Shown here: one piece after another, positions 30,160 to 41,236 of the stretch | Position numbering within the stretch: the stretch's first letter is position 1 | Layout of the letters: every line of letters begins with the position of its first letter | Assembly (NCBI RefSeq): GCF_020541325.1 | Contig: NZ_CP047399.1 | Location: 992,001 to 1,056,000 of the forward strand | Direction: 5' to 3' | DNA length: 64,000 bases | DNA from: Candidatus Vallotia laricis | GTDB taxonomy: Bacteria > Pseudomonadota > Gammaproteobacteria > Burkholderiales > Burkholderiaceae | Program-made: the position numbers and the translations under genes | The notes under the pieces: generated by a model | What the model saw: only the letters and a program-made list of their open reading frames with translations | Told to the model about the DNA's origin: nothing | The model's database searches: none

Positions 30160-31566
30160 ATGTCACTGTTTCGAAAGAAAAATATTGATCATATGCTGGC
30201 TGGCCGCAATGCCGACAATAGCTTACCAAGAACATTAGGTCCATTAGATCTTACGCTTCTTGGTATCGGGGCTATCATCGGTACCGGCATCTTTGTGCTG
30301 ACAGGAACCGGCGCAGTGATTGCTGGCCCAGCTCTAACGCTATCTTTTTTCATTGCGGCGACCGCATGCTGCTTTGCGGCCCTTGCCTATGCTGAATTCT
30401 CGTCGACGATTCCAGTTGCTGGTTCCATTTATACTTATTCGTATGCGACTCTTGGCGAGCTTGCTGCCTGGATCATTGGCTGGGATCTCATGCTTGAATA
30501 CGGACTTGCAACGTCAGCTGTATCAGTTGGGTGGTCAGGCTACCTGCAATCGTTATTATCTGGCTTTGGCATTACGTTACCAGAGATGCTGACTGCGGCG
30601 CCTGGCACTGTACCCGACCATATAACATGGTTTAATCTGCCAGCGTTTTTCGTTATGATCGCCATCACACTTCTGCTATCAATCGGTATACGGGAATCTA
30701 CTCGAATCAACAATGTGATGGTCGCCATTAAACTGGGTATTGTGTTGCTAGTGATCGTAGTGGGTTCGCTCCATATCAAACCCGTCAACTGGCATCCATT
30801 TATGCCGATGGGATTATCTGGCGTCTTTGGAGCTGCTGCAGTAATGTTTTTCGCCTTTATTGGGTTTGACTCAGTATCATCGGCAGCAGAAGAAGTAAAG
30901 AATCCGAAGCGCGACCTACCGATTGGTATCATTGGATCGCTCGCCGTCTGTGCAACACTCTATATGGGAGTTGCTGCTGTCGTTACTGGAGTTGTGCCGT
31001 ACAGTGAGTTTGCCCATGTCTCGCATCCCGTATCCTACGTGCTTCAAGTGATAGGAGCTGATTGGGTTGCCGGATTTGTTGATCTTGGTGCGGTCCTCGG
31101 AATGCTAACAGTGATTCTTGTAATGATGTACTGTCAAACACGTATCATCTTCGCGATGTCACGAGATGGCTTGTTACCTGCCGCCCTCTCTCGTGTCCAC
31201 CCGCGATTCCAGACACCATTGGCTACTACCTGGCTAGTAGGTATCTTTTTTGCACTAATTGGTGCGCTGATGCCACTGGGTGTTCTAGCGGAGTTAATTA
31301 ATATAGGTACTCTTGCGGCTTTTTCGATGGTTTCTATCGCAGTTCTGATTCTTCGCCGAACACACCCAGCGCTACCGCGAGCATTTCGATGTCCAGGCAT
31401 ACCGCTTGTACCAATATTAGCAGTTGCATCCTGTGTATTTCTGATGGCTCATTTGCAAGCGATGACGTGGGTCGCATTTGTGATATGGATAGTACTGGGG
31501 ATAATCGTATACTTTAGTTACTCACGGAGACACGCAAAGATTGCCTTGAATCCAGAACATAGATAG
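30160..31566 (+). CDS. APC-family amino acid permease
   Basis: This 468-residue inner-membrane transporter has about twelve hydrophobic helices. The first carries the APC unwound-helix motif GIGAIIGTGIFVLTG, followed by AGPALTLSFFIAATACCFAALAYAEF, which is typical of the APC superfamily. Later segments such as FAFIGFDSVSSAAEEVKNPKRDLPIGI and FAMSRDGLLPAALSRVHPRFQTP are the family loops. It resembles cationic amino acid permeases of the YfnA/CAT type, but the substrate cannot be read from sequence. The import role is notable because argB is dead in this window. It lies alone, downstream of the dead ahcY and convergent with metK. Confidence 0.9.
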   Translation: MSLFRKKNIDHMLAGRNADNSLPRTLGPLDLTLLGIGAIIGTGIFVLTGTGAVIAGPALTLSFFIAATACCFAALAYAEFSSTIPVAGSIYTYSYATLGELAAWIIGWDLMLEYGLATSAVSVGWSGYLQSLLSGFGITLPEMLTAAPGTVPDHITWFNLPAFFVMIAITLLLSIGIRESTRINNVMVAIKLGIVLLVIVVGSLHIKPVNWHPFMPMGLSGVFGAAAVMFFAFIGFDSVSSAAEEVKNPKRDLPIGIIGSLAVCATLYMGVAAVVTGVVPYSEFAHVSHPVSYVLQVIGADWVAGFVDLGAVLGMLTVILVMMYCQTRIIFAMSRDGLLPAALSRVHPRFQTPLATTWLVGIFFALIGALMPLGVLAELINIGTLAAFSMVSIAVLILRRTHPALPRAFRCPGIPLVPILAVASCVFLMAHLQAMTWVAFVIWIVLGIIVYFSYSRRHAKIALNPEHR

Positions 31567-32111
31567 ACTTGTAAATAAGTACAAAGAGGTGCAAGGCGTT
31601 TGAATATCCTCTGGTATATGTGCGGCTCGATCTTTCAGTATGAAAGTCGGCCGCATCTGTGCCACACAGCAGATGTAATCCTATGATTACCATAGGTACT
31701 TCTTATAAGATTTTTTAAGGGTATTCCACCAAGAATAATAATCAATATAATAAATATTATAGGCTAGCTTAGCGCTGTCTATTAAATAATTAAATCTGAG
31801 TTCATGCCGGATTACTATATCAGCGTCGTTCTTAATAAGACTTAAATATACAGACCGTTATCAATTTTGAGTGCCAATCTGATAGTAGATATGCCGTACA
31901 CTCAAGGCCGTATGTTTCGCGCTGGTGTTGGTGGTACTTTATAATGGGTAATGGGTAACAGTTAGAACAGAATACATATTTCTACATTCTCTACGTTAGA
32001 TATCAAAGTATGTATTCACGAGCTAGCTATTAAAAAAGGGGGGGGCACTCTAGTCGCTCTTTATGTCGCTCAAGATTCATCTAATACATAAGTTATAACT
32101 ATGCGCGTGTA
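31567..32111. other. Spacer between convergent permease and metK
   Basis: It begins with an imperfect hairpin at about 31621-31657 (TGCGGC...GCCGCA outer, CTTTCA...TGAAAG inner), a possible terminator for the permease but without a T tract. A G8 run lies at 32038-32045. No gene seen. Confidence 0.55.
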
Positions 32112-33299
32112 TCAGATCGCGGTAACTACCGGCTCGATGCCTGCTGCTTTAGATAGAGCAATTGCTTTATCGGTGTATTCCCATGAAAATTCAGGCTCCT
32201 TGCGACCAAAGTGACCATAGGCAGCGGTCTTTTCATAAATCGGACGTAGCAAGTTTAGCATTTGAATAACACCTCTAGGGCGTAGATCGAAATACTGATG
32301 CACAAGCTTAGTAATTACTAAATCCGGTACCCGACCCGTCTTAAATGTATTCACCATCACTGATGTTGGGTGTGCCACCCCGATAGCGTATGAAACTTGG
32401 ATTAAGCATCGGGAGGCAAGACCTGCAGCAACGATATTCTTGGCAACGTATCGGCTAGCATACGCAGCCGAACGATCTACTTTAGATGGATCCTTTCCAG
32501 AGAAAGCTCCTCCGCCATGTGGCGCAGCTCCACCGTACGTATCGACGATGATTTTACGTCCAGTAAGCCCACAATCTCCCTGGGGGCCGCCGATCACAAA
32601 TCGGCCAGTTGGATTAACCAGGAACTTTAGATTATTCTTGATTAGATTATTTGGTAACACCGGCTTAATGACCTCCTCAATCACAGCCTCTCGCAATGTA
32701 GATAGATCAATATCTGGCGAATGCTGCGTAGAGAGCACAACTGTATCAATTGAGTCAGGACGTCCATCAATATATCGCACCGTCACTTGCGACTTCGCGT
32801 CCGGACGAAGCCACGGAAGCCGACCGTCACGCCGCAAGTCGGCTTGCCGCTCGACAAGACGATGCGATAAATGAATTGGTAGCGGCATTAATTCAGGCGT
32901 TTCGTCGCATGCATATCCAAACATCAAGCCTTGATCACCTGCACCTTGATCTAAGTTATCGTCATGCGCATTATTTATACCTTGCGCAATATCTGGAGAC
33001 TGCTTATCGTAGGCTACCAGCACTGCACAACCGCGGTAATCAATGCCAAAATCGGTGTTGTCATATCCAATACGCCGGATCGTGTCTCGCGCAACTTGAA
33101 TATAGTCGACATTTGCATGCGTTGTAATTTCTCCAGCTAGAACCACTAGACCGGTGTTACATAAAGTTTCGACTGCTACACGAGAATAGCGATCCTGTGC
33201 CAGGATCGCATCCAGAATTGTATCGGAAATTTGGTCAGCCACCTTGTCTGGATGACCCTCAGATACGGATTCTGAGGTAAAAAGATAGCTGTTCGCCAC
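32112..33299 (-). CDS. metK: S-adenosylmethionine synthetase
   Basis: It makes SAM from methionine and ATP. The three-domain enzyme of 395 residues is intact: [22 protein letters not shown] at the N-terminus, the ATP motif [12 protein letters not shown], the P-loop-like [25 protein letters not shown], and the C-terminal YGHFGR. The start is a GTG codon (MANSYLF), which has no good ATG alternative. SAM made here would feed rsmI and bioA in this window. With ahcY dead, the product SAH must be removed by another route. A GC-rich leader precedes the gene. Confidence 0.97.
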   Translation of the reverse strand: MANSYLFTSESVSEGHPDKVADQISDTILDAILAQDRYSRVAVETLCNTGLVVLAGEITTHANVDYIQVARDTIRRIGYDNTDFGIDYRGCAVLVAYDKQSPDIAQGINNAHDDNLDQGAGDQGLMFGYACDETPELMPLPIHLSHRLVERQADLRRDGRLPWLRPDAKSQVTVRYIDGRPDSIDTVVLSTQHSPDIDLSTLREAVIEEVIKPVLPNNLIKNNLKFLVNPTGRFVIGGPQGDCGLTGRKIIVDTYGGAAPHGGGAFSGKDPSKVDRSAAYASRYVAKNIVAAGLASRCLIQVSYAIGVAHPTSVMVNTFKTGRVPDLVITKLVHQYFDLRPRGVIQMLNLLRPIYEKTAAYGHFGRKEPEFSWEYTDKAIALSKAAGIEPVVTAI

Positions 33300-33329
33300 T
33301 TCGTTGGCTCCAGTGATGAAGTCGGTTGA

Positions 33330-33430
33330 ATTTGCACGTTTTTGCCGGATTCGAATCGAAGCGGCGACGCTTTGGCGAATTACGCTTCAGGCGCCGTTCT
33401 ATAAGCGCCGCGCCTATTATTGTCGAGAAA
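33330..33430 (-). promoter_or_regulatory. GC-rich metK leader with possible hairpin
   Basis: The 5' leader of metK is far richer in G+C than other spacers. It can form AGGCGC (33389-33394) with GCGCCT (33410-33415), or alternatively GGCGC with GCGCC at 33405-33409. This suggests a retained promoter or RNA element, but I do not recognise a known SAM riboswitch. Confidence 0.3.
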
Positions 33431-34363
33431 GCTGCCTCATAAACTTGAGGACTTCTATATTAGATCGACTTGTATATTAGCATTTACAAGAGCCTCTTCC
33501 TTGCCATTTTATTATACTAATAAAGGGCGGCTTATTACGTAAGCCTCTATATCAGGTATCTTCAGAACTTGGCTTGTTCCTAACCTGCTATCTAGTTTGT
33601 AAAACTTTGCTCTCCGTCGCCATCTGGATTTCTTTTTTGTCGAAACGCTGCTAGGCAGTTTAACACAATGAATTCCGAACAATTATTAGCGCATAGTGAA
33701 CTCTAGCTTAGCACTTCGCCTCATATAATATAATCAAGCAATATAGGAAGATCATTATAGGTATTTCCGATACGAAATGCGCAGTGATTTATCTTGAGGC
33801 ATAAATTAAAGAAGAGTTGCTGGCCTGGCAAGTACGATGGGCTCGTAAAATACTACCATTTTCCATCGACGATGTTTTTCAGTGCGAATTTCGAGACACG
33901 CAGTCTAAATCAATTTTCCGCTAGTTTCGTTAGAAGTGCGCGGATATGCCAAATCGTGCTAACAGTCATAGGTCATCGTTATGACTCGATGCCATGGATC
34001 GTATACGCGAGCCCCAAATAATTATACTTAACATTAAAATCGATTATAAAATATAGGCAGCTTCCATACCATTTTCGGTGCACAGCGGGCTTGCTAATAT
34101 AAGAACATCTAGGCTGGCATCGCTCATCTGTTAGATACCGTCTAATTATAAGAGTCATTGACTAAAATCTTTGCCCTCCAGAAAATCCTTTACGCAATGG
34201 TTTCCTTATTGCAATCACGACGCATGAATACATGGCTAGAAGAAAAATTCTTTGTATCTCTGGGCAATATTGCTAATACATAAACGCCTGAAAACATCTC
34301 TATTAGGCAAATCAGGCTTGACTATTGCTTAACCATACTATTGCTTAACTATTATGTGATGTT
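33431..34363. other. Non-coding stretch between divergent metK and dapF
   Basis: In Burkholderia lpxL-type acyltransferase genes lie here. The frame at 33820-34020 reads faintly like one, too weakly for a call. Direct copies of ACTATTGCTTAAC occur at about 34321-34351, just before dapF. Confidence 0.45.
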
Positions 34364-35248
34364 ATGAAGCTTAAATTTACTAAAATGCACGGTGCTGGAA
34401 ATGACTTTGTAGTCCTTGATGGTGTACGCAACATAATCTCACCCACACCCGCATTGGTACGTTACCTTGCTGATAGACACTTCGGTATTGGCGCAGATCA
34501 AGTACTGCTAGTCGAGCGACCAACTATAAATAGTGTGGATTTTAAATACCGGATCTTTAACTGTGACGGCCGTGAAGTTGAGCACTGTGGTAATGGTGCC
34601 CGATGCTTTGTAAAGTTTGTACATGAAACCGGCTTAAGTTATGCGCATACAATTCGCGTGCAGGTTCAACACGGAGTAAGCACATTAAGTCTTCAGGAAA
34701 ATGGCGAAGTACTAGTTGATATGGGCTCTCCGGGCTTAACTCCGGTACAGGTGCCATTTGACCCATCCGGGTTAATACCGGTCAGCGATGGTGATGATTT
34801 ACTGTGGCCACTTAATGTGCACGGCTCGACACAATGGATCTCTGTAGTCTCGATGGGCAATCCCCACGCAGTGCAAATCGTTCATGATATTAATGCCGCA
34901 CAGGTACTTAGGGATGGGCCATTCATCGAATCGCAATCGAACTTTCCAAACCAAGTGAACGCAGGATTTATGCAAATCGTCTCGCGGCATGAAATTAGAC
35001 TGCGCGTCTATGAGCGAGGTGTAGGTGAAACACTCGCATGCGGCTCTGGCGCGTGTGCGGCGGTAGTAGCTGGAATCCGTCGGAGAGTATTAGATTCTCC
35101 GGTTCGCGTTCGTACGCGCGGAGGTGGCGTGCTGACTATCTCATGGAATAGTCGTCATGCTAATAACAACCCCTCAGTCATGATGGCCGGTCCAGCAAGC
35201 ACTGTGTTCAAAGGAGAAATCGATATTCCCAACTGCTTCCTTGTATAA
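34364..35248 (+). CDS. dapF: Diaminopimelate epimerase
   Basis: DapF converts LL- to meso-diaminopimelate, used for peptidoglycan cross-links and lysine. The two catalytic cysteines are present: Cys75 in EHCGNGARC and Cys226 in [12 protein letters not shown]. The N-terminal [17 protein letters not shown] and GIGADQVL are also intact. At 294 residues the length is normal. It matches the wall-synthesis genes kept further on (mreBCD-mrdA-rodA, ampG). In Burkholderia it is followed by a DUF484 gene and xerC; the former is gone and the latter is a fossil here. The start ATG fits the family ([10 protein letters not shown]). Confidence 0.97.
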   Translation: MKLKFTKMHGAGNDFVVLDGVRNIISPTPALVRYLADRHFGIGADQVLLVERPTINSVDFKYRIFNCDGREVEHCGNGARCFVKFVHETGLSYAHTIRVQVQHGVSTLSLQENGEVLVDMGSPGLTPVQVPFDPSGLIPVSDGDDLLWPLNVHGSTQWISVVSMGNPHAVQIVHDINAAQVLRDGPFIESQSNFPNQVNAGFMQIVSRHEIRLRVYERGVGETLACGSGACAAVVAGIRRRVLDSPVRVRTRGGGVLTISWNSRHANNNPSVMMAGPASTVFKGEIDIPNCFLV

Positions 35249-35292
35249 GCGAGATTTTCTAGAAAAAGGGTGCACTATATACTGTTCAGTAT

Positions 35293-35326
35293 TCGCAGAC
35301 AGTCTATGATAATAGACTGTCTGCGA
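35293..35326. repeat. Perfect inverted repeat, 15-bp stem, GATA loop, after dapF
   Basis: TCGCAGACAGTCTAT (35293-35307) pairs exactly with 35312-35326. It lies 45 bp after the dapF stop, as a terminator would, but no T tract follows. Confidence 0.92.
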
Positions 35327-35693
35327 GTCGTGAAATACTTTACTAAGTAAAACTAAATTAACATTAATAGCCTTAAAGTATAGCTATAGTCTCACGGAGA
35401 AAGAAACGAATTAGAACGCTACATAGCCTAGACGCCAAGTTCTAAAAGAGGCCAATGCACTAAATCTCCAATCAATATAGTATTAGTAAGGGACACTAGA
35501 ACACCGCATCGAGCGCATTCGGAGCAGTTGAGTTTATGAGTTCTTAGCTTATAGAAGCTTCGCGGCAGCGAGGAAGATATAACTATCGATCTCTAATTAT
35601 CAATTAGCTAGTTTATGTTCGCCAAAACAATCTAGAGCACTTCTAAGGCGTTATCTATCAACAACGCTGTTACACTAGTAGAAGCTCGCGTAT
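35327..35693. other. Unreadable stretch between dapF and the xerC fossil
   Basis: By gene order this should hold DUF484 and the xerC N-terminus, but I could not read either with confidence. Confidence 0.45.
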
Positions 35694-36245
35694 TGAAATA
35701 CTTCTTGCACTAGCAAGATCAAAAAATTATAGAGCAGATACTGTACTTTTGATAGTTTCTCTTGAAGGTCTGCGGCTGTTCTGGTTATCGGAGTAGATTC
35801 ATATCATATTTCACAATATCACTCAGCGTACTCGATCGATCGAATACGCAATGAATATCACTGTGCTCGGCAAAGGATGATGGCGCCGAATAGTGCTAAT
35901 CGGTGGGCAATAGATATATTGCATCAGCAGCTTACAATTTATAATAAATTCTTCAAGAATTACAAAAACTTTTGATTCTTATCAGCCCGTAGCATGCGAA
36001 TGTCAGCAGTATTATGCGCGCTGGTCAAACGCTCTGCGTTAGCCGAGGTTTTCTATTTTATGTACATCCCACATGTGCTTTAGCATTTCTTCGCGATGTA
36101 CCTCCTGCAATCGATCAATAATCTTCGTGCAGCCTAGAATTTCTCTATCACTCGGGTAGCGTATCTACGCTACGTAGGTCTACTGCTTCAGTATCTTTCT
36201 TACATCTATGATGGAGCTTATTCACTTTTAAAAATCTCAGAATAA
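35694..36245 (+). pseudogene. xerC: xerC (tyrosine recombinase) pseudogene
   Basis: The C-terminal catalytic half of XerC can be followed through several stops and shifts: VSLEGLRLFWLSE (family YSSGLRLSELVGL), MNITVLGKG-WRRIVLIGG (family VTVLGKGNRRRTVPVG), then RMSAVLCALVKRSALAE, IPHVL-HFFAMYLLQSINNLRAA (family [25 protein letters not shown]), YLRYVGLLLQYLSYIYDGAYSLLKISE-stop (family T-VYTRLDFQHLARIYDQAHPRA). The HxLRH catalytic motif has lost its Arg. Position between dapF and dksA-hslVU matches the Burkholderia order. Confidence 0.85.
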
Positions 36246-37268
36246 CTATTGCTTATGTATTATAATCCACAAAGGCAATTTAGCACATTCTGCATTAACT
36301 AATACATTACAACTTATTTTTTTGGAGAAGACACTGGGCTCTTTTGACTAATCGTCAATGACTACAGAAAGTAATCTAGTGGCAGCGCTACAAAATCACT
36401 AATGCCTCAAGTTAGTATTAACACTTCTCGATAGTTTTCAACTAAAGCATATCCAAAAAATAAAGTGCTGAATAGGATTAAATATATAATCCAATTTCAG
36501 GCATTCTTAGACTATCGGTCAATCGCTGATGTATTCCTGCTGAATACAAAAATCTAGATCAGTCTAGAAATTAATTTTGGTAATAGATATTAAGAAAGTT
36601 ATTAGCTCGATCGAATATAATTCGCATACCCCTCGAGAATTTATTGGGAATTCTGTGATAAGGTCTTAGAATCTCAAAAATATTATTACAGTTATCTACT
36701 GTAATCGAAAAATTATGACGATTGCATACTTATTACTCTGAATATCACAAACAAAAAATAGAATATATTATATTATATAAATATATTTTCATCTGTAATA
36801 AGATCCCGTTACTATACACAGTCGCTCTGTTTATACGAAATTCTGCAAATACTATTTGTAGTATTCACTAACTGCAGGCAATAACCGAAAACAAAACTTA
36901 AACATGGGTAAGGTTGAAAACTAAGTCTTCATGTCTTGGCAGCGCCCAAGATAGCCCGTCAATCATCTTTTTTATACACTCTGGATTTATTATCTTTCCT
37001 GTATATTGATATAATTATATCAATACTAAAAAGTTCCTTTCGAATTGAGGAATACCCTGTGAAATTTTCCGATACTCTTGGAATCGATTTAGTTCAGTTA
37101 CAATATGTGCCCGCCAGAAAATACTAACTACATAGCACCCACAGAGGTTCAGCCCCACAACAATTACCGTACTCGCCAGATATATTCTGGCGAGACCGCC
37201 GTAGATGCGGTTATGGTAAGTGTGGATAATGCTTGATCCAGCGACTTACAATAAAGACAGCTAGCCAG
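36246..37268. other. Non-coding stretch upstream of dksA
   Basis: Very AT-rich in its second half. No gene recognised; a 63-codon frame at 36936-37127 shows no known features. A short hairpin ATTACAG/CTGTAAT lies near 36688-36708. Confidence 0.5.
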
Positions 37269-37688
37269 ATGACGACGATACGACTTTTGACCGAAGCCGA
37301 GATCCTGCAGATGAATGATAAGGATTATATGAAGGAAAATCAGATTGCCTTCTTTAAGCACAGGCTCGAACAGTTACAGGCAGAAATCCTGCGCAATGCT
37401 GGGCAAACAACAGAAAATCTCCGGGAGAGCGTAATCGTACCAGATCCCGCTGATCGCGCGACGATCGAAGAAGAGCATGCACTTGAGCTTCGAACACGAG
37501 ACCGCGAGCGCAAGCTTCTAAAGAAGGTGCAGCAATCTCTCGAAAGAATTAAATCTGGTGATTATGGCTGGTGTAAAGAAACAGGCGAACCAATTGGAAT
37601 TCCACGTTTGCTTGCTCGACCGACTGCAACACTGTCTCTCGAGGCACAGAAACGCAGCGAACTTCGACAAAAGCTATTCGGCGAATAA
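37269..37688 (+). CDS. dksA: RNA polymerase-binding transcription factor DksA
   Basis: DksA enters the secondary channel of RNA polymerase and works with ppGpp to adjust rRNA and amino-acid promoters. The coiled-coil tip region is seen in PDPADRATIEEEHALELRTRDRERKLLKKV, including the D-x-x-D-x-A type tip motif, and the globular C-terminal segment reads YGWCKETGEPIGIPRLLARPTATLSLEAQ. Only one Cys of the usual four-Cys zinc site is present, which I remember as usual in Burkholderia DksA and not as decay. ATG 37269 (MTTIRLLTEAEIL) fits the family; the upstream codons do not. The 139-residue length is normal. It is followed by hslVU. Confidence 0.95.
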   Translation: MTTIRLLTEAEILQMNDKDYMKENQIAFFKHRLEQLQAEILRNAGQTTENLRESVIVPDPADRATIEEEHALELRTRDRERKLLKKVQQSLERIKSGDYGWCKETGEPIGIPRLLARPTATLSLEAQKRSELRQKLFGE

Positions 37689-37775
37689 ACACTGTACAAC
37701 ATATAGAGACCTAATCTGATTTAGGCGGATTAGATCTAGAAAGCACACGATAAGCGTAATTTTTTTATTCATAGT

Positions 37776-37844
37776 AGGCGTTCTCGGGTGAATTCTGCAG
37801 GTGCATTACGCTCATATGAGCTCTACCCCCCCCCGAGAACGCCT
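37776..37844. repeat. Inverted repeat, 13-bp stem with 43-nt loop and C9 run, before hslV
   Basis: AGGCGTTCTCGGG (37776-37788) pairs exactly with CCCGAGAACGCCT (37832-37844). The right arm begins inside a C9 run (37826-37834). The spacer between dksA and hslV is 251 bp. Confidence 0.85.
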
Positions 37845-37939
37845 TGATATTATTCGGGCTGCCCTAAAATAGGCGGGAATACGAGACCTCAGTTCCGCTT
37901 TTCGCTGCTCGCGCGGACCCCGATTTCAAGGAATTCCAC

Positions 37940-38476
37940 ATGGAGCAATATCACAGCACAACTATAGTCTCAGTACGTCGAAACAATAGCACTGCATTAG
38001 GCGGAGATGGTCAGGTAACGCTAGGCAATATTGTTATGAAAAGCGGCGCGAAGAAGGTGCGGCGCATCTATAGTGGCAAGGTTTTGGTAGGTTTTGCCGG
38101 CGGTACTGCCGACGCATTCTCGCTACTAGATCGCTTCGAAGGCAAGTTGGAAAAACACCAAGGAAACCTGACCCGAGCAGCTGTCGAACTTGCTAAAGAC
38201 TGGCGCACTGACCGTATGCTTCGACGACTAGAAGCCATGCTGATTACTGCTAACGCTGAAACAACACTAGTGATTACCGGTAACGGTGATGTGCTTGATC
38301 CGGAAAATGGTATATGCGCCATCGGCTCGGGGGGTGCATATGCACAGGCTGCCGCCCGCGCACTTGCGGAAAATACTGATCTGAGTGCGCGAGACATCGT
38401 CGAAAAATCGCTCGCAATTGCTGGCAATATGTGTATTTATACAAATCATAACCGCATTATTGAAATTATTGAATAA
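37940..38476 (+). CDS. hslV: ATP-dependent protease peptidase subunit HslV
   Basis: HslV is the threonine peptidase of the HslUV (ClpQY) protease, a double hexamer in the cytoplasm. After processing, the conserved N-terminal TTIVSVRR exposes the catalytic Thr. Other segments are [44 protein letters not shown]-type and [16 protein letters not shown]. Length of 178 residues is normal. The start ATG with the short propeptide MEQYHS is typical. A long inverted repeat and G+C-rich patch precede it. hslU follows with 88 bp between. Confidence 0.97.
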   Translation: MEQYHSTTIVSVRRNNSTALGGDGQVTLGNIVMKSGAKKVRRIYSGKVLVGFAGGTADAFSLLDRFEGKLEKHQGNLTRAAVELAKDWRTDRMLRRLEAMLITANAETTLVITGNGDVLDPENGICAIGSGGAYAQAAARALAENTDLSARDIVEKSLAIAGNMCIYTNHNRIIEIIE

Positions 38477-38564
38477 ATTCCGGCTACTCTAAGCGATCCT
38501 ATACAAACCCATTGTGCCTGTGTATCGAAGCTTAAGAGCCGATTCAGGATTGACGCTATCTGAA

Positions 38565-39905
38565 ATGTCAAACATGACTACTATGACTCCCGCTGAAATC
38601 GTCTCTGAACTGAATAAGAACATCATTGGTCAAAACCGCGCTAAGCGCGCAGTCGCAGTTGCCCTACGTAACCGCTGGCGTCGTCAGCAGGTGCTAGAGC
38701 CTTTACGTCAGGAAATTACTCCGAAGAATATCTTAATGATCGGGCCGACTGGCGTAGGAAAAACAGAAATTGCGCGACGCCTAGCCAAGCTTGCCGATGC
38801 GCCGTTTATTAAGATAGAAGCCACGAAGTTTACGGAAGTTGGGTACGTCGGACGCGATGTCGATAGTATCGTGCGTGATTTAATTGATATCTCGGTTAAG
38901 CAGATACGTGAATCAGAAGTGAGGAAAGTTTGCAAAAAGGCGCGGGAACTGGCGGAGAGCCGGATCCTGGATATCTTGCTACCGGAAATACGTCCCGTCG
39001 GCTGTAGCACAATTAGTGAGGAGAGTGAAAGTGTTACCCGCCAGACATTTCGAAAACGGCTACGAGAAGGTCAGCTCGATGACAAAGAAATCGAGCTAGA
39101 CATCGAGATGCCACAGACTAGTATGGATATAATGGGCCCTCCTGGCATGGAGGAAATGACGGAGCAAATCCGCGCGATGTTTGCTAATCTCAGCGGAGGC
39201 AAGAAACAACATCGCAAAGCGAAGATCAAGGAAGCCTTGAAACTACTGACGGATGAAGAATCTGCCAAGATGATCAACGAAGAATATATTAAGACTCGCG
39301 CAGTGCAAAACGCCGAACAAAACGGAATCGTATTTCTCGACGAGATTGACAAGATTACGTCGCGTCAAGAAAATAGTGGCAGTGAGATATCGCGCCAAGG
39401 TGTACAGCGTGACCTATTGCCGCTTGTTGAAGGTACAACCATCAACACTAAATATGGCATGGTAAAAACCGATCATATTCTTTTTATTGCTAGTGGCGCG
39501 TTTCATCTCGCTAAACCGAGCGATCTTATTCCAGAACTTCAAGGTCGATTTCCGATTCGCGTCGAACTTGATTCGTTATCAGTCGGTGATTTTGAGTCGA
39601 TTCTGGTACGTACTGATGCGAGCCTGGTCAAGCAATACCAGGCACTTCTTGCAACTGAGAACGTTCATCTTGAATTTACCAATGATGGCATTAAGCGCTT
39701 AGCCGAAATCGCTTTTTCAGTTAACGAAAAGACTGAGAATATTGGCGCGAGGCGGTTGTATACAGTTATTGAAAAACTTCTTGAAGAAATTTCATTCTCA
39801 GCAGACAGCAATTCTGAACAATCAATCAAGATTAATTCTGCATATGTCGATAGCGCGCTGAATGACGTGTCGAAAAACGAGGATTTATCACGTTATGTAC
39901 TATAA
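38565..39905 (+). CDS. hslU: ATP-dependent protease ATPase subunit HslU
   Basis: HslU is the AAA+ unfoldase that feeds HslV. Walker A is GPTGVGKT (residues 60-67), Walker B is [10 protein letters not shown], the pore-loop region GYVGRD is present, and the sensor/C-terminal segments [21 protein letters not shown] are clear. At 446 residues it is of normal size. The start is placed at ATG 38565 ([13 protein letters not shown]), since homologues begin with MS-MTPAEIV; the longer frame from 38514 has no family match. A perfect 11-bp inverted repeat begins at the end of the gene (39900) and may end transcription. Confidence 0.97.
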   Translation: MSNMTTMTPAEIVSELNKNIIGQNRAKRAVAVALRNRWRRQQVLEPLRQEITPKNILMIGPTGVGKTEIARRLAKLADAPFIKIEATKFTEVGYVGRDVDSIVRDLIDISVKQIRESEVRKVCKKARELAESRILDILLPEIRPVGCSTISEESESVTRQTFRKRLREGQLDDKEIELDIEMPQTSMDIMGPPGMEEMTEQIRAMFANLSGGKKQHRKAKIKEALKLLTDEESAKMINEEYIKTRAVQNAEQNGIVFLDEIDKITSRQENSGSEISRQGVQRDLLPLVEGTTINTKYGMVKTDHILFIASGAFHLAKPSDLIPELQGRFPIRVELDSLSVGDFESILVRTDASLVKQYQALLATENVHLEFTNDGIKRLAEIAFSVNEKTENIGARRLYTVIEKLLEEISFSADSNSEQSIKINSAYVDSALNDVSKNEDLSRYVL

Positions 39906-39940
39906 AACAACTAGAAAATGTGTGTACGCTTGTTTTATAG
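39900..39940 (+). terminator. Possible hslU terminator hairpin
   Basis: CTATAAAACAA (39900-39910) overlaps the hslU stop codon and pairs exactly with TTGTTTTATAG (39930-39940). There is no G+C-rich stem or T tract, so an intrinsic terminator is only possible, not shown. Confidence 0.35.
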
Positions 39941-41236
39941 ATACTTGGACAAGAATAAACTGTATTTATTATCACTAAAGCGCACACTCCGTCAAATGCC
40001 CCGTCAACTAGGTTCTCATACTAGGGTGCCATTAAATCTTAAGTTTTTTCTCAGGCGAGAAACAGCGAAGACATTGTCTACACCTTAGTAAGGGAAAGCA
40101 TTATCGTTCTATATTTGTATAACCGGGCACTAACAAGAATCTGCGACTACGTCATAGTTTACATAACAAACGCATCAAAATTTATACGGTTGTTGTTATG
40201 ACCGAACCTAAAAAATCCGGGCGAGCTATTCGAGGTTTATATATCTAATAAACAGTATACAAACCAGGTTTAGCCGCAGGTATAGGTAGACAAAATATTG
40301 TTAAGCACTAATAAGTTTTTTGATTAAAAATTTTTAGATATAATTAAACTAGTCGTTTGCATAAAAGCGAGATATAAAACAACGACACAATCTCATTTCG
40401 TGCCTGCGCATATTATAAACTTAGTTTGTTGCGAGATTTAGGTGAGATGCTTAAAAACCGTGGTTGCAGATATCGAAAAGTAGCGATACCCCCTATCTCA
40501 CCCATAATATTACCAATAAGTAGTGAGCTCAAGCTATATTGTCTAGGAGAGATGCTGCAAGATAATAGAACCAATAGATAAGAAAACATTTCACTAATCT
40601 ACGAGGAATTCACATATAGACATAAATATGTCTAACTTACTCTTCAGATATAGAACCGATAGGTAGATCGCTGGCTACCAGAGGGTTATAACTGCATAGT
40701 ATAAAATGACAGCTCCTGCTCATGCAGGAAAAAATGTCTAGTTGCTTGAGTTGTGATGTGACTAGTATCGAAATTGTTGGTAGAAAACACCAATTTTGTG
40801 TGCAACACCGTAACTTGTGTACTACATACTGTGAAGCCTCTACAGTACAAAAAATATGCGTTAGATATACTAAAACATAGTTTTATGTTAAATAAAAATT
40901 TATCTACATACTAGTCTAGTTTACTTAGTAATCTAATAAGTTAGATAGTTTGTTTAGCTTTTAATGATATTAAATCAAAAACGAATTAAGCAAGCTGAAT
41001 ACTGTGAGCAACTGGTAAAATCGCAAAAGTATACTTTATTAAGCTAAGCTTGGAAATATGAGCCCGTTAATAAGGCTACTGTGATACACAGTAATACTGT
41101 GTAAAATTAATTTACAGCTATCCTCCGATTATCTGAATACGTGTTTCTAACGTAGCTTTCGCTATGCGAATCTAAGTCGGAATGCCAACATCACCCTCAC
41201 TAAATAACAATGAGACTTGCGCAATAGGCTAAAAAT
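39941..41236. other. Non-coding desert before the tandem repeat
   Basis: No gene or pseudogene could be read in this 1.3 kb. Short palindromes occur (for example ACACAGTAATACTGTGT near 41084-41100). Confidence 0.55.

Noticed and set aside
33794-34021. Possible lpxL-type acyltransferase fossil upstream of dapF
   Set aside because: Gene order would fit Burkholderia, but the readable residues are too few and no catalytic HxxxxD motif is visible.
35293-35326. Intrinsic terminator of dapF
   Set aside because: The stem is perfect but there is no T tract; similar hairpins occur far from any gene end, so position alone is not enough.
37269-37688. DksA zinc finger lost by decay
   Set aside because: The single-Cys form matches what I know of Burkholderia DksA, so it is probably ancestral.
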